Assembly (NCBI GenBank): GCA_013361525.1
Contig: JABFXY010000110.1
Coordinates: 1-49,846, forward strand
Reading direction: 5' to 3'
Length of the DNA stretch: 49,846 nt
Origin: Polyangiaceae bacterium
GTDB taxonomy: Bacteria; Myxococcota_A; Polyangia; Polyangiales; Polyangiaceae
This document shows positions 26,280 through 34,854 of this stretch, one piece after another. The stretch's first letter is position 1, and every line of letters starts with the position of its first letter. Below the pieces are notes generated by a model. That model saw only the letters and a program-made list of their open reading frames with translations. It was not told where the DNA came from and did no database searches. Both the position numbers and the translations under genes were made by a program.

Positions 26280-26389
26280 GGGTCGAGCGCGGCATTGTCA
26301 CCGGCGGGCGCCGATCGGCTCAACATTCCTGCGTTTGGGGTGGCTTCGACATTCGTCGACGGGGCGAGAGACCTCGTACACTGCGGACG

Positions 26390-27421
26390 TTGGAACCGCA
26401 GGACGAGCTCGCACATCGAGGAGCCCAGAATCTCGTCAACAACCACCTTCGGGTGCGCGAGGGCGAGTGCGTCGTCGTCTTCCATAGGCATGCCGATGCG
26501 GTGTTACCCATCATTCGCGCCGCGCTCGAGGAGGCGAAAGCACGCGTCGAGTGCGTTTCGCTCGCGCCTTGGAACGCGATCGTCGATGACCGCGAGTTCG
26601 CGCGGTTGGTCGCCGAGCGCGTGCGCAACGTCCAGGCGTCGATGTACCTGAGCAGCGTCGACGGGCCCGCTTATCCCCGCTCGAGGCTGCTGGTCGATGC
26701 CCTCAACAACACCGGCGTGCGGCACCTCCAAGTTCCCGGCGTGAGCGCCCGCATGCTCGCGACGTCGTTGCGCGCCGATCCCACGCTGATCGAACAGGTG
26801 AATCAGCGCCTCGTCGAGCGCCTCGAAGCCGGCCGGTTGCTCACCGTCACGAGCCCGGCCGGGACGGACGTGACGGTCGCGCTTTCCCGCAACTTCCCGG
26901 TCGTGGGCTATTGCGGAATCCCGATGCCCGGCGCGTGGGACAGCGTGCCCACGGGCGCCGTGAGCTTCTATTCGCCGAACGTCTCCGGCACCTACGTGGC
27001 CGATCGAATCGCACGTGGCTCGTACCTCGGCGGGACGAACTCGCAGCTCCACAAGACACCGCTGACGCTCCGCCTATCCTCGAGCATGCTTCAAAAGAGC
27101 GAGTGTGAAGACGCTGCGCTCGTCGAGGAGCTCGCGACGCACCTCGCGAAGGACGAGCAATCCGGCCGCGTCGGCTTCGTCTCGTTTTCGACGAACTACC
27201 TGACCAAAAACGAGCTGCGCGTCTTCGCGAACGATGCGCTGTTGCCGGGGCTGCGCCTCATGCTCGGATATTCGGATCAAACGAAGACCAAAGCGCCGCA
27301 CACCGCAGCCGTCTGGGCGACCTTCCTCGGACGCCGCCAGACGGTCGCCATCGATGGACAGGTCCTCGTGCGCGACGGGCGCCTCGACTCGAAGTGGACG
27401 GCGGGGATCCTGCCGTTCTGA
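26390..27421 (+). CDS. M29-like (aminopeptidase T superfamily) protein
   Basis: 343 residues from TTG 26390; no ATG or GTG occurs in the first part of this frame that would fit better, and LEPQDELAHRGAQNLVNNHLRVREGECVVV matches the usual beginning of the family. The fold resembles leucyl aminopeptidase M29/2,5-dihydroxypyridine dioxygenase relatives: an N-terminal alpha/beta domain then a metal-binding C-terminal domain. The classic M29 zinc ligands are not clear to me; KSECEDAALVEEL and HTAAVWATFLGRRQTV hold candidate acidic and His ligands. Function may be a peptidase, dioxygenase or an inactive relative. The SDR gene follows 89 bases later. Confidence 0.65.
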   Translation: MEPQDELAHRGAQNLVNNHLRVREGECVVVFHRHADAVLPIIRAALEEAKARVECVSLAPWNAIVDDREFARLVAERVRNVQASMYLSSVDGPAYPRSRLLVDALNNTGVRHLQVPGVSARMLATSLRADPTLIEQVNQRLVERLEAGRLLTVTSPAGTDVTVALSRNFPVVGYCGIPMPGAWDSVPTGAVSFYSPNVSGTYVADRIARGSYLGGTNSQLHKTPLTLRLSSSMLQKSECEDAALVEELATHLAKDEQSGRVGFVSFSTNYLTKNELRVFANDALLPGLRLMLGYSDQTKTKAPHTAAVWATFLGRRQTVAIDGQVLVRDGRLDSKWTAGILPF

Positions 27422-27510
27422 AATTCGAGCGCGCCGCATCTTCGCGCGCCGCTGAATCGTCTTCCCAGCACAGCGTGACCCCTTGGGCCACGACACGAGG
27501 AGGACTGATA

Positions 27511-28302
27511 ATGCTGCTCGAGAACAAGGTTGCGGTGATCTACGGAGCGGGCGGGGCGATCGGCAGCACGGTCGCCCGCGCGTTTGCGAGCGAAGGTGCC
27601 ACGCTATTTCTCACCGGGCGCCGCCGTGCATCCGTCGAGGCCGTCGCCAAAGACATCATTTCCGCGGGAGGCGTCGCCGAGGTGGCGGAGGTCGACGCGC
27701 TCGACGAGGGCTCCGTCGATCGACATCTCGACGCGGTGCTCGAGAAGGCGGGCCGCGTCGACATCTCGTTCAATGCGATCGGAATTCCGAATACCAGGCT
27801 CCAGGGTGTGCCGCTCCGCGAATTGGACGTCGAGCAGCTCATGTTGCCCGTTGTGACCTACGCGAGATCGTACTTTCTGACGTCGCGATTGGCCGCGCGT
27901 CGCATGAGCGCCAATCGATCGGGCGTGATCATGACCGTCACGTCGACCCCGGCGCGCACGGGCATTCCGCTCGTGGGAGGTGTCGCCCTCGCGATGGCCG
28001 CAGTGGATCAGCTCACACGTAGTCTCTCTGCGGAGCTCGCGGCCGATGGCATCCGAGTCGTCGGCCTCCGCCCCACCGGAATGCGTGAGTCGGGCACCAT
28101 CCAAGAGGTGTTTGGCCTTCACGCGAAGGCGTGGGGAATTACCTGGGACGAGTTCCACGAGCGGATCGCGACCAGGTCCCACACGCGACGGTTGACGACA
28201 CTCGCGGAGGTGGCAAACACGGCCGTCTTCATCGCTTCCGACAAGGCCAGCGGCATCACGGGAAACGTCGTCAACCTGACCATGGGCAGCTTCGACGAAT
28301 AG
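27511..28302 (+). CDS. SDR-family protein lacking the catalytic Tyr and Lys
   Basis: 263 residues, one Rossmann domain. The ATG at 27511 has GAGGAGG eight bases upstream, which fixes the start. The cofactor loop is intact (YGAGGAIGS, a TGxxxGxG variant), as are the Asn-Ala-Gly region (FNAIGIPN) and the strand with Ser (MTVTST). Where other SDRs have YxxxK, this reads VALAM before AAVDQLTRSLSAEL, so Tyr and Lys are replaced by Val and Met. Oxidoreductase activity by the usual mechanism is unlikely; it could bind NAD(P)(H) as a sensor or use another residue. Confidence 0.9.
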   Translation: MLLENKVAVIYGAGGAIGSTVARAFASEGATLFLTGRRRASVEAVAKDIISAGGVAEVAEVDALDEGSVDRHLDAVLEKAGRVDISFNAIGIPNTRLQGVPLRELDVEQLMLPVVTYARSYFLTSRLAARRMSANRSGVIMTVTSTPARTGIPLVGGVALAMAAVDQLTRSLSAELAADGIRVVGLRPTGMRESGTIQEVFGLHAKAWGITWDEFHERIATRSHTRRLTTLAEVANTAVFIASDKASGITGNVVNLTMGSFDE

Positions 28303-28307
28303 CAGCA

Positions 28308-28324
28308 GACGGGTCGCACCCGTC
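28308..28324. terminator. Short hairpin between convergent genes
   Basis: GACGGGT and ACCCGTC form a perfect 7-bp stem with loop CGC, between an SDR stop at 28302 and a convergent stop at 28323. There is no T-tract on either side, so it is only a possible bidirectional terminator. Confidence 0.35.
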
Positions 28325-29201
28325 AGCGGCCCTTTTCACGGGCTCGTATCAGACTGGCCGCCGTCGCGCACATATCCGCGACGAAGTGTTTCGTCGCCAG
28401 CCGCCCGTCCGGCGTGCGTTCATATTGCCCATCCGAATACCGCTCGACGAGGTGGACGGCGTTGTCACCGTTCGCGACCGCGTCCAGCTCGTCGAGCACG
28501 GACTTGTCTCCGATTTGCCCGAGTCGTGCGCACGCGAGGTGCCGCACGTCGGGATCCTTGTTCGAGAGGCGCTCGACCAAGATCGGCATTGCCTGTTTGC
28601 AATTGGCTTCGACGAAGTACTCGTTGAACTGCCGGCGAATATTGTAGTCGGAGCCCGTCGTGACGGTATCAATCATATCGCATTGGTCCTTGTGGTCGGC
28701 CTTCAGGAGCCAGAATGCGACGTGGTCGGCTGCGTATCGGCCGCCTGGAGAAGCGAGAAACGCGGGCCCCGTGTTCGCCTTCGCGTAGGCTTCGAACACG
28801 TCGAAGACCAAACCCGACGTGCGCTTGTCGCCAATGATCAAGATACCCGTCCCGAAGGAGTCCGGGCCTGGTCCGCCGAGCCGCGCGATATCCTCGAAGA
28901 TCATCTTCGATTCGGCGCATTTCGCGAGAGCGCCGACGACGTTCCCGTATTTGTCCTCCTCGAGGTGGTTTTCGTTGATGTTGTCGTCGTTGAAGTAATC
29001 CTTGCGGGCGGCGACGACCATCTCGCGCAGCGTCGTGCAGTCGAACTTGGAGAGGTCGTCGAGATGCTCGTACAGCTTCGGGGGCCCGCTTGCTTCCTTG
29101 GTGTCCTCGGCCGACGAGGTACGAAGCAGCGAGCCCAGCTCCGAGCACCCGGATGATAAGCCAGCAATCGAAACAATCACCACGAGACGCGACAAGCTCA
29201 T
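28323..29201 (-). CDS. Lipoprotein with HEAT-like repeats
   Basis: 292 residues. Signal peptide with lipobox LSSGC. The mature part is helical and polar. The stretch from about residue 195, PILVERLSNKDPDVRHLACARLGQIGDKSVLDELDAVANG, has the pattern of HEAT/PBS-lyase repeats, in which an Arg/His-containing helix alternates with a short second helix. An earlier block has CTTLREMVVAARKDYF and repeated Asp/Asn. It should sit in the periplasm or on the cell surface as a protein-binding scaffold. The partner is unknown and the gene has no co-directional neighbour that is intact. Confidence 0.78.
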   Translation of the reverse strand: MSLSRLVVIVSIAGLSSGCSELGSLLRTSSAEDTKEASGPPKLYEHLDDLSKFDCTTLREMVVAARKDYFNDDNINENHLEEDKYGNVVGALAKCAESKMIFEDIARLGGPGPDSFGTGILIIGDKRTSGLVFDVFEAYAKANTGPAFLASPGGRYAADHVAFWLLKADHKDQCDMIDTVTTGSDYNIRRQFNEYFVEANCKQAMPILVERLSNKDPDVRHLACARLGQIGDKSVLDELDAVANGDNAVHLVERYSDGQYERTPDGRLATKHFVADMCATAASLIRAREKGR

Positions 29202-29306
29202 GAAGACTCCTCGGGAAGAATCGGCCGCTCGTTGCTTCGAGCGCGTCGAGTCAGCTTCGTTCTACCGAGCTTCCCAAGGGAGTCGCCCTACGAAGTTCTG
29301 CCAGCG

Positions 29307-29325
29307 GGGCGCGTGCGTCGCGCCC
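29307..29325 (-). terminator. Short hairpin after the decayed gene
   Basis: GGGCGCG and CGCGCCC form a 7-bp stem with loop TGCGT, directly beyond the end of the broken minus-strand gene. No T-tract follows; a terminator is possible. Confidence 0.3.
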
Positions 29326-29326
29326 G

Positions 29327-30027
29327 TCATCGCGAGGCGCCGCTCGCCTGCTCCAGCGCCTCGGCGAGCGCCTCGGGCGACAGCCGAAAGAAGCTCGCCG
29401 TCAGCGTTCTCGCGTCGGCTTCAGGGGCGTCCAACGCGACGAGCGCGTCATAGAGCCTCCGCACGACCTCGGGAGCGCAGGCGAAGCGGCGTTGGGGATC
29501 CCGGCGGGATTCGGCAGTGTCTTCGATGGGACGAATTGCCCTTTGTCGACCGTGAAGGACTCGTCGACATCGGCCGGGCATGCTCAAGTTCCAATGAACG
29601 GCGACCCCGCGCGGTGTCTCGCAGGTGAATTCCCAAGCCTCGTATGGCTCGCGCACCTGCGTACCATTCGCGGTCGCGGCGGCGAGGACATCTCGATAAT
29701 CACGCTCGAATCGATCGACGAGCATGCGCTCGTGGGTTCTCACGACTTGGCGCAGGCGCTATTTCTCCTCCACGGTCGGATAAGAACACGGCTCGTAGCT
29801 GGGAATGCCGTCTGGAATGAATCGTCCGAGGAGCGGCAATCCCTCCGGCACGAAGATCCCTTTACATTCGAGCGACGCCCGCCATTCGGTCTGCTCGAAC
29901 GAGGCATGGTCCCTCTGAACGCGGAGGCGGCCTCTCCACCGGGGGTGAACCTTGGCAGGCGGAAGCGGTCGAGAACGACAACGCCCCCAGCAAAGTCGGG
30001 CGCCGGCGAAGCCTCGCTCGCATGCAC
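29327..30027 (-). pseudogene. Decayed gene with a nonsense codon and several frameshifts
   Basis: Pieces of one protein are scattered over frames. VVLDRFRLPRFTPG (from about 30027) is followed, in another frame, by HASFEQTEWRAS, IFVPEGLPLLGRFIPDGIPS and YPTVEEK. An in-frame TAG lies at 29759-29761. RLRQVVRTHERMLVDRF to VHWNLSMP then continues the frame. From about 29578 the GC-rich third positions move to a third frame (DVDESFTVDKGQFVPSKTLP). They return near 29480 to RFACAPEVVRRLYDALVAL and a final stop. With at least one nonsense and two to three frameshifts this is relic coding sequence. The family is not recognised. The original start is uncertain. Confidence 0.6.
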
Positions 30028-30173
30028 AGCCGTACGATCGTCCAGTTATGGCGACAAGCCACATTGGTCGGGAAGTTTTTCCAACCGAGCGCCGTAGCAG
30101 GGCTCCAATCGGGCGGTCGGCCGATTCTAATGTCCTCAACCAAGCCTCTTCCTCAACCACAACGGAGTCGCTC

Positions 30174-30848
30174 GTGGCGAAGCGAAACCTCGGTCCCAGC
30201 AATGCGGCACGCCTCGATGCATGGGTGCGCGCCTTCTCGAAACGCTCCGATGTCGCGGTCAAAGACTCGACCCGCGGTCCAACGTGGAAGGGGGCGCCGA
30301 ATTCGATCCTCGAGCCGAAAGAGCTCGACGGATTCTACTCGGAAAACAACGGATATAGCTTCGTGTGGCTCCCAACCGGCTCGACCGACCAGAGCGAGGG
30401 CGGGATCCTACGCATTCCAAAGCGCTCGGGGTCGGTCGTGCTTTGGTACAAAGACCCGGGCCACCACGAGGTCTCCCCGTACATCGATGGATTGATCATC
30501 GACGAGCCGACGGACGAAAATACGACCTTCGTACTCAACCGCTATATCGCGGGAACGAGAAAGAAGGAGCGGGTCATCGGCGGAAACAACGCGAGCAGCA
30601 ACGAAGCTCGCTTCTTCGAATCGTTCTCCGCTTATCTCCAAGAAGGCGCGCGGAAGGCGTTCAGCTGGTACTGGCAATGGAAAGAGACAGACGGGTTGGC
30701 GAGGCTCCGCGCGCGGTCGCTACCCCCGGAGACGTCCTCTGACATCATCGTGAAGGAGCTCGTCGACCGTGGCCTGACCGCCGACGAGGCGACGGACCTC
30801 TGCAATTGGCTGGGGAACGACGCTCGTCTGCTGGTGGAACGACGCTGA
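30174..30848 (+). CDS. SUKH/SMI1-KNR4-like protein
   Basis: 224 residues from GTG 30174, which has GGAG seven bases upstream; the longer frame to 29952 is not coding in character. The central part (LDGFYSENNGYSFVW, EGGILRIPKRSGSVVLW) resembles the SMI1/KNR4 (SUKH) fold, many members of which are immunity proteins for polymorphic toxins. No intact toxin gene adjoins it; the neighbour upstream is the decayed minus-strand gene. The C-terminal ~60 residues (ETSSDIIVKELVDRGLTADEATDLCNW) form helices of unknown role. The fold assignment is moderate and the immunity role is inference only. Confidence 0.6.
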   Translation: MAKRNLGPSNAARLDAWVRAFSKRSDVAVKDSTRGPTWKGAPNSILEPKELDGFYSENNGYSFVWLPTGSTDQSEGGILRIPKRSGSVVLWYKDPGHHEVSPYIDGLIIDEPTDENTTFVLNRYIAGTRKKERVIGGNNASSNEARFFESFSAYLQEGARKAFSWYWQWKETDGLARLRARSLPPETSSDIIVKELVDRGLTADEATDLCNWLGNDARLLVERR

Positions 30849-30865
30849 TCGCCGGCTCTACTCGC

Positions 30866-31717
30866 TCAAAGAAACCGAAGACCGGTGAGCGCCTCCGACC
30901 GCTCCCACAAACGCGCGGCGTCCTCGCGCGATGACATCGTCGGCCACGGGGTCACGCGGCGCGGAGCATCCCTCGTCGTGCGCCCAGGCTCCCAGAGATC
31001 ACCGCTCTGAACATCGACGTTGATCGCGGCTTCGAGCATGGCATTCGCCCCGTGGGACGGAGGTTTTCCCATCAGCGCGCTGACGATGCGCGCCACGACG
31101 CCGATCACCCCTTTTGCCTTTTGTTGCATCGCCGTCGCGGGCACGCCCGGATGAACGAGCACGCTGCGAACATTCGAGTCGGATGCCCGCAGCCTCCGGG
31201 CGAGCTCCGCGCCAAAGAGGATGTTCGCAATCTTGCTCTCGGTGTACGCGCGCATCGAGCTGAAGCCGCCGGTGCCGTCGAGACCGTCGAAATCGATCGT
31301 TCCCTTCTTGGCGAGCGTGGAGGTGACGTGGACGACGCGCCCTTCGCCCCGCGCCGACAGGCGCTCGAACAAGAGCGCCGTCAACGCGAAGTGTCCGAGG
31401 TGGTTGATTCCGAACTGCGCGTGCACGCCCTCGGCGGTCAGGCGCATCGGCTCGAAGGCGATGGCGGCGTTGTTCACCAGGACGTCGACGTCGAACGGCC
31501 TGTCAGCCAACGCGCGGACGGAGTCCAGCCGTTCGAGATCCAGCGGTTCGACTCGCACGGATGCGTCGGGAACGAGACTCTGTAACTCCGCGCGGGCCGC
31601 GTCACCTCGCTGGACGTCACGCACCGCCATGATCACCGCGTGCCCGCGCTCGACGAGGGCGCGACTTAGGGCGAGGCCGACGCCGCTGTTGGCGCCCGTC
31701 ACCAAGATCGTCTTCAT
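30866..31717 (-). CDS. Short-chain dehydrogenase (retinol-dehydrogenase-like SDR)
   Basis: 283 residues, NAD(P)H oxidoreductase. Complete motifs: TGANSGVG for cofactor, NNAAI for the central strand, Ser in HVTST, and YTESK for the catalytic Tyr and Lys. This contrasts with the SDR 3 kb to the left. The ATG at 31717 was chosen over the one at 31753 because ILVTGA follows directly. It is divergent from a LysR regulator gene 76 bases away, with a perfect palindrome between them, so the regulator very probably controls this gene. The substrate is unknown. Confidence 0.9.
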   Translation of the reverse strand: MKTILVTGANSGVGLALSRALVERGHAVIMAVRDVQRGDAARAELQSLVPDASVRVEPLDLERLDSVRALADRPFDVDVLVNNAAIAFEPMRLTAEGVHAQFGINHLGHFALTALLFERLSARGEGRVVHVTSTLAKKGTIDFDGLDGTGGFSSMRAYTESKIANILFGAELARRLRASDSNVRSVLVHPGVPATAMQQKAKGVIGVVARIVSALMGKPPSHGANAMLEAAINVDVQSGDLWEPGRTTRDAPRRVTPWPTMSSREDAARLWERSEALTGLRFL

Positions 31718-31756
31718 GCCGAATGAATAGGCCCGCGGCCTCTGTTTCGACAATGC

Positions 31757-31779
31757 GTACAGCGCTACATGCGCTGTAC
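31757..31779. promoter_or_regulatory. Perfect 9-bp palindrome, likely LysR operator
   Basis: GTACAGCGC and GCGCTGTAC flank a 5-base spacer TACAT. The site lies between the divergent SDR (start 31717) and LysR-type regulator (start 31794) genes. Its inverted repeat, centred 26 bases before the regulator start, is where LysR proteins bind to repress themselves and activate the divergent target. Confidence 0.8.
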
Positions 31780-31793
31780 ACTCTCCCTTATCA

Positions 31794-32747
31794 ATGCAAC
31801 CGATACAGCTCGATGGCCTGACGACATTCCTCGCCGTCGCCGATCAAGGTGGTTTCCGCCTCGCGGCGCGCATCCTGGGTGTCACGCCGTCGGCCGTGAG
31901 CCAGCAGATTCGTGGGCTCGAGACGAGGCTCGGTGTTGCCTTGTTCGCGCGCTCCACCCGCAGCGTGAAGCTCACCGAGGCGGGCGAGCGTTTGGCCGCG
32001 CACGCGCGCCCCGCGGTGGAGATGTTGTCCGCCGGGTTTGCCGAAGCGCGCGGAGCGACGGGCGAGGTGAGGGGCACCCTACGAATCAATGCTCCGCGGG
32101 CGGCGCTTCCGCTCCTCGTCCAGCGTGTACTGCCGCGGTTGTTCGATCTGCATCCTCGGCTTCGCCTCGATCTCGTCGCGGAGGACCGAATGGTCGACAT
32201 CGTCAAAGAGGGTTTCGATGCGGGCATTCGCTTCGGGCACCTCGTCGACCCCGACATGGTCGCGACGGAGCTCACGCGCGCGGAGCGCCACGTCGTCGTC
32301 GGATCCCCAGCCTTCTTCGAGCGGCAAACACGGCCGCGCAAGCCGCGCGAAGTGCGGAACGTAGCGTGCATCGGTTTTCGTCTCTCGCCTGCAGGTGGCC
32401 CCGAGCCTTGGCCGTTCGTCACGGGCAATCGGCGCATTTCCGTCAAGATCGACCCCGTCCTCACGACCAACGACATGCACACGTGCCTGCGCGCCGCGCT
32501 CTGCGGGGTCGGGCTGCTCTTCGTCGCGCGCACGCTCGTGGAGCCACACCTCGAGCACGGCGAGCTCGTGACGGTGCTCGACGAATATGCGATCAAGATG
32601 CCGGCGCTATCGCTCTATTACCCGCGCCAGAACCGCAACCTGCCGAAGCTCCGAGCGTTCGTGGACGTCGCGCGGCGAGCGCCCCTCGACCCCGAGAATC
32701 GAAAACCACGCCGATCCTTCCCAAAACCGCGCCCTACCTCCGGGTAG
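31794..32747 (+). CDS. LysR-family transcriptional regulator
   Basis: 317 residues. N-terminal winged helix-turn-helix (residues ~5-65: FLAVADQGGFRLAARILGVTPSA, SQQIRGLETRLGVALFARSTR), linker helix, then the periplasmic-binding-like effector domain (~95-300; GTLRINAPRAA, DAGIRFGHLVD). The combination is that of CrgA-type regulators, which often control divergent oxidoreductase genes in response to a small ligand. The divergent SDR is the expected target and the palindrome at 31757-31779 the expected operator. The last ~15 residues are basic and Pro-rich. Confidence 0.93.
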   Translation: MQPIQLDGLTTFLAVADQGGFRLAARILGVTPSAVSQQIRGLETRLGVALFARSTRSVKLTEAGERLAAHARPAVEMLSAGFAEARGATGEVRGTLRINAPRAALPLLVQRVLPRLFDLHPRLRLDLVAEDRMVDIVKEGFDAGIRFGHLVDPDMVATELTRAERHVVVGSPAFFERQTRPRKPREVRNVACIGFRLSPAGGPEPWPFVTGNRRISVKIDPVLTTNDMHTCLRAALCGVGLLFVARTLVEPHLEHGELVTVLDEYAIKMPALSLYYPRQNRNLPKLRAFVDVARRAPLDPENRKPRRSFPKPRPTSG

Positions 32748-32761
32748 ATCCGGGTGCTTCG

Positions 32762-33391
32762 ATGAACGCCATGACTGAAACCTGGGAAGAGGCGTTCAGA
32801 GAAAAGCAGATGATGTGGGGGAAGGACCCTGCAAACTCGGCGGTCTTCGCGAAGGCATATTTCCTCGAGCACGGCGTGAAGGACGTGCTCGTCCCCGGCA
32901 TGGGATACGGCCGTAACGCAAAAGCGTTCATCGACGAGGGAATGGCCGTTACCGGCATCGAGATCTCCGAGACGGCCATCGGGCTCGCCCGCTCGGAGCT
33001 CGGCCTCGATGTCGTCATTCACCGAGGATCGGTGACGGACATGCCCTTCGACGATCGAACCTACGACGCCGTCTTCTGCCATGGTCTCATCTACCTGCTC
33101 GATGCAGCGCAACGAAACAAGATGCTCCGCGACTGCTTCAACCAGCTTCGGCCGGGCGGCCACATGATCTTCTCCGTGATTACGAAGGAGGCACCGATGT
33201 ACGGGCGTGGCTCGCGGCTCGGCGACGACTGGTACGAGATCATGCCGGGCATAAAGATGTACTTCTACGACGAAGAAGCGGTTCGACGAGAGTTCGTCGC
33301 GTTCGGCCTGATTGAGATTGCCCGGATCGACGAGCCTGCGCACGGCGGCGTTTCGCTGCCGTTCAAGGTCGCGATTTGCAAGAAGGCGTGA
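32762..33391 (+). CDS. Class I SAM-dependent methyltransferase
   Basis: 209 residues. SAM-binding glycine loop VLVPGMGYGRNA, acidic strand end VTGIEIS, GSVTDMPFDD before the substrate strand and FCHGLIYLL afterwards are all in the right order for a UbiE/TehB-like class I methyltransferase. The opening WEEAFREKQMMWG resembles tellurite-resistance/thiopurine-type relatives that methylate small soft nucleophiles. The substrate is unknown. It begins 14 bases after the LysR gene and so may be part of its transcript. Confidence 0.9.
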   Translation: MNAMTETWEEAFREKQMMWGKDPANSAVFAKAYFLEHGVKDVLVPGMGYGRNAKAFIDEGMAVTGIEISETAIGLARSELGLDVVIHRGSVTDMPFDDRTYDAVFCHGLIYLLDAAQRNKMLRDCFNQLRPGGHMIFSVITKEAPMYGRGSRLGDDWYEIMPGIKMYFYDEEAVRREFVAFGLIEIARIDEPAHGGVSLPFKVAICKKA

Positions 33392-33416
33392 GCGCGGTGC
33401 AAGCTACCCGCCCTCG

Positions 33417-34718
33417 ATGCCGACGGGACCCGACGCACCCAAGAACACGCTGAACGCGGCGAGCCGCAGGATCAGGAACGTCTACCTGACCCTCAGCCTG
33501 TTCGTGTGGCTGCCGACCTCGCTCATCGTCGGCGTCAACACGTTGTTCCTCCTCGACGGTGGCCTCAACAACGTCGAGGCCTTCGCCGCGAACGCGATCT
33601 ACACGCTCGGGCTGGTTCTGTTCGAGATCCCCACGGGCATGGTGGCCGACTCGTGGGGCCGGCGCACTTCGTATCTGCTCGGCACGAGCGTCCAGCTCGC
33701 TGGAAACCTCCTCTATTTCTGGATGTGGCATTCCCACGGTCCGTTCTGGGGCTGGGCCGCCGCGTCGCTGCTCCTCGGTTTCGGTTACACCTTCTTCTCG
33801 GGCGCGCTCGAAGCCTGGCTGGTCGACGCGCTGAAGCACGAGGGCTACGAGGGGGACCTCGATCCCATCTTCGCCAAGAACCAAATCGTCAACGGCGGCG
33901 CGATGCTCGTCGGGACGACGGCCGGCGGGTTCATCGCTCAAGAGATCGCGCTCGGAGCGCCTTACCTCGTCCGGGCGGGCCTTCAGCTGGTGAGCTTCGT
34001 CGTGGCGCTCATTCTGATGAAGGAGATCGGCTTCACCCCCGAGCGCGCGGGCACGTTCGTCGAACAGGTCAAAAGGCTCGCCGGCGCGGGGTGGAATTAC
34101 GGCCTGAAAAACCGACCTGTGCGGTGGGTAATGCTCGCGGCGCCGTTCTACATGGGCACCGGCATCTTCGGCTTCTACGCCGCGCAGCCTTACCTGCTCG
34201 AGCTCTTCGGTGACCAGCAGGCGATTGGGGTTGCCGGCATCGCCGCTGCTGGTATCGCCGGCACACAAGTCGCCGGAGGTTTCGCGGTACCGTTCATCCG
34301 CCGGGTGATTCACCGGCGCACCCACGTGCTCATCGGGTGTGCCGCCCTGACGACGATCTCGTTGGTGCTCATGGGCATCATCCAGATATTCGCCGTGGTC
34401 GTGGCGCTGCTGGTCCTCTGGGCAGTGTCCTTCGCCGCCAACATGCCCGTAAGGCAGGCTTACATCAACGCGCTCATCCCATCACGCGAGCGGGCTACGG
34501 TGCTTTCCTTCGACTCGATGGTCAGCTCGACCGGAGGCGTCGCGTTCCAACCGTTGCTGGGGCGCGTCGCCGACGGCGCGGGATATGCGGTTTCTTACGT
34601 CGTGTCGGGCGCGATTGCGTTCTGCGCGTTGCCCTTTCTGGTGCTCGCACGAAGGGAGAAAGTGAGCGCCGACTCGGAACAGGAGTCCAAAGCGGAGGAC
34701 GAGAAGGCCGAGCCTTGA
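33417..34718 (+). CDS. MFS transporter
   Basis: 433 residues, about 12 transmembrane helices in the inner membrane. The MFS loop 2-3 motif is recognisable as GMVADSWGRRTSYLLG, and the protein has the two-half layout with a central cytoplasmic loop (KEIGFTPERAGTFVEQVKR). It begins with a polar ~25-residue leader and ends with a charged tail (SEQESKAEDEKAEP). It starts 26 bases after the methyltransferase stop on the same strand. The start at ATG 33417 removes a basic leader that overlaps the upstream gene. An efflux role is usual for this branch; the substrate is unknown. Confidence 0.9.
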   Translation: MPTGPDAPKNTLNAASRRIRNVYLTLSLFVWLPTSLIVGVNTLFLLDGGLNNVEAFAANAIYTLGLVLFEIPTGMVADSWGRRTSYLLGTSVQLAGNLLYFWMWHSHGPFWGWAAASLLLGFGYTFFSGALEAWLVDALKHEGYEGDLDPIFAKNQIVNGGAMLVGTTAGGFIAQEIALGAPYLVRAGLQLVSFVVALILMKEIGFTPERAGTFVEQVKRLAGAGWNYGLKNRPVRWVMLAAPFYMGTGIFGFYAAQPYLLELFGDQQAIGVAGIAAAGIAGTQVAGGFAVPFIRRVIHRRTHVLIGCAALTTISLVLMGIIQIFAVVVALLVLWAVSFAANMPVRQAYINALIPSRERATVLSFDSMVSSTGGVAFQPLLGRVADGAGYAVSYVVSGAIAFCALPFLVLARREKVSADSEQESKAEDEKAEP

Positions 34719-34854
34719 GATCGCTTCCTTTGGGTAAATTGCCGTCGATGCTGCAATGCAATCTGACGTCGCGGTCAGGCCAAATGTCACGATTGCACAC
34801 CTCGCCTTCAGACGTTCGACATAGCCGTCGACGATTGTGCTACGGATTGGAGGG

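Noticed and set aside
29492..30097. Plus-strand open frame of 201 codons opposite the decayed gene
   Set aside because: Its codon third positions are not GC-rich, and the minus strand shows coherent protein fragments. It is the antisense of a relic.
31769..33391. Long plus-strand frame across the LysR and methyltransferase genes
   Set aside because: Only its last part, from 32762, is real coding sequence; the front is a shifted reading of the regulator gene.
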